A stretch of 5,016 nucleotides of DNA, taken from Desulfurococcales archaeon. GTDB lineage: Archaea > Thermoproteota > Thermoprotei_A > Sulfolobales > Fervidicoccaceae. The DNA lies in assembly GCA_027048265.1 (NCBI GenBank), contig JALTXS010000035.1:1-5016 (forward strand), written 5' to 3'. Shown here in pieces: positions 4,673 to 5,016 of the stretch. Every line of letters begins with the position of its first letter. Within the stretch, counting starts at the first letter, position 1. The position numbers were made by a program, and so were the translations under genes. The notes beneath the pieces were generated by a model that was given only the letters and a program-made list of their open reading frames with translations, was not told the origin of the DNA and did not search any database.

Positions 4673-5016
4673 CTAGGGGGCGGAGGCGAATATCTCCTGG
4701 ATGCCGAATATCCTCCCCAAGGCCTCGCCGAAGAGGAAGGCCCCGAACGCAGTGCCGAGCATGAGCCCCGTGCTCTCGAGGAACTCTCTCATGAAGGGCT
4801 TCTCCTGGAGCACCGCCCCGTAGTAGGTGAACCCCGCTATCATGAGTACCGCTAGGACCACGCTCACTGTGAAGGCTATGGTCATGGCATGGGTCACGAA
4901 GTAGGGGAGGGCTAGGAGTATAACAGCGAATATGTAGGCCAGCCCCGTTAAGAGAGCGCTGGTAAGGGGGCTCCGCTCCACATCGTGCTTGGCCTGGAGA
5001 TAGGCCGCGCTTGCCA
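4673..5016 (-). CDS. VIT1/CCC1-family Fe/Mn transporter, C-terminal part (cut by window edge)
   Basis: The reading frame is open to the right window edge, so the gene is partial: 113 residues are visible and the N terminus lies beyond position 5016. The GTG at 4981 is internal (codon in DVERSP) and not a start. The visible part is the C-terminal membrane region of the VIT1/CCC1 family: AAYLQAKHDVERSPLTSALL, then three spans (LAYIFAVILLALPYF, AMTIAFTVSVVLAVLMIAGF and GLMLGTAFGAFLFGEALGRI). The ERSPLxSALxTGLAY and LPYF signatures are typical. Members move Fe2+ or Mn2+ across a membrane. Some prokaryotic ones carry an N-terminal ferritin-like (rubrerythrin) domain, which cannot be judged here. 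It ends upstream of a T-tract, so it is probably transcribed separately from the NnrS-like gene. Confidence 0.88.
   Translation of the reverse strand, partial: ASAAYLQAKHDVERSPLTSALLTGLAYIFAVILLALPYFVTHAMTIAFTVSVVLAVLMIAGFTYYGAVLQEKPFMREFLESTGLMLGTAFGAFLFGEALGRIFGIQEIFASAP

Noticed and set aside
4673..4981. Complete 102-residue membrane protein starting at GTG 4981
   Set aside because: The frame stays open to the window edge, and the upstream residues (AAYLQAKHD) match the VIT1 family, so the GTG is internal and the gene is partial.

Overview
The window looks like chromosomal DNA of a hyperthermophilic crenarchaeon. Desulfurococcales is likely and the genus Aeropyrum is my best guess. The basis is a GC-rich coding background, frequent GTG and TTG starts, AGG and ATA codons, archaeal TATA boxes, and families typical of that group: a p27/UPF0148 zinc-ribbon protein, a ribbon-helix-helix/PIN toxin-antitoxin pair and a thioredoxin-fold protein. 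The genus is inferred from family resemblance, not from an alignment.

Layout. Positions 1-320 are an AT-richer stretch with no convincing gene. A thioredoxin-fold protein with a CPFC motif (321-734, +) is convergent with a p27/UPF0148 zinc-ribbon protein (788-1201, -), and a hairpin sits between them. Positions 1202-1365 are non-coding and hold two further hairpins. Next on the minus strand is a 128-codon ORF with atypical codon use (1366-1752). It may be a remnant of a CitG-like gene and lies 12 nt behind, and in frame with, a YbaK/ProX-type aminoacyl-tRNA deacylase gene (1765-2259, -). That deacylase gene has its own TATA box. A vapBC operon follows (antitoxin 2825-3100, toxin 2379-2828, both TTG starts, 4-nt overlap). 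Its roughly 200-nt upstream region contains a TATA box, ACGG repeats and a perfect 8-bp inverted repeat. Then comes a 12-TM NnrS-like membrane protein (3310-4578, -), probably on a leaderless mRNA. The right edge holds the C-terminal part of a VIT1/CCC1-family iron/manganese transporter (4673-5016, -), which is cut by the window boundary.

How the genes fit together. This is not one obvious pathway. Apart from vapBC, the genes appear to be separate short transcription units, mostly on the minus strand. The thioredoxin-like, NnrS-like and VIT1-like proteins could all serve redox, nitric oxide or metal homeostasis, but that link is only by theme. I see no CRISPR array, tRNA, rRNA, transposase or clear undescribed multi-gene system. 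The most interesting parts are the atypical ORF behind ybaK, the vapBC control region, and the unusual cysteines of the thioredoxin-like protein.
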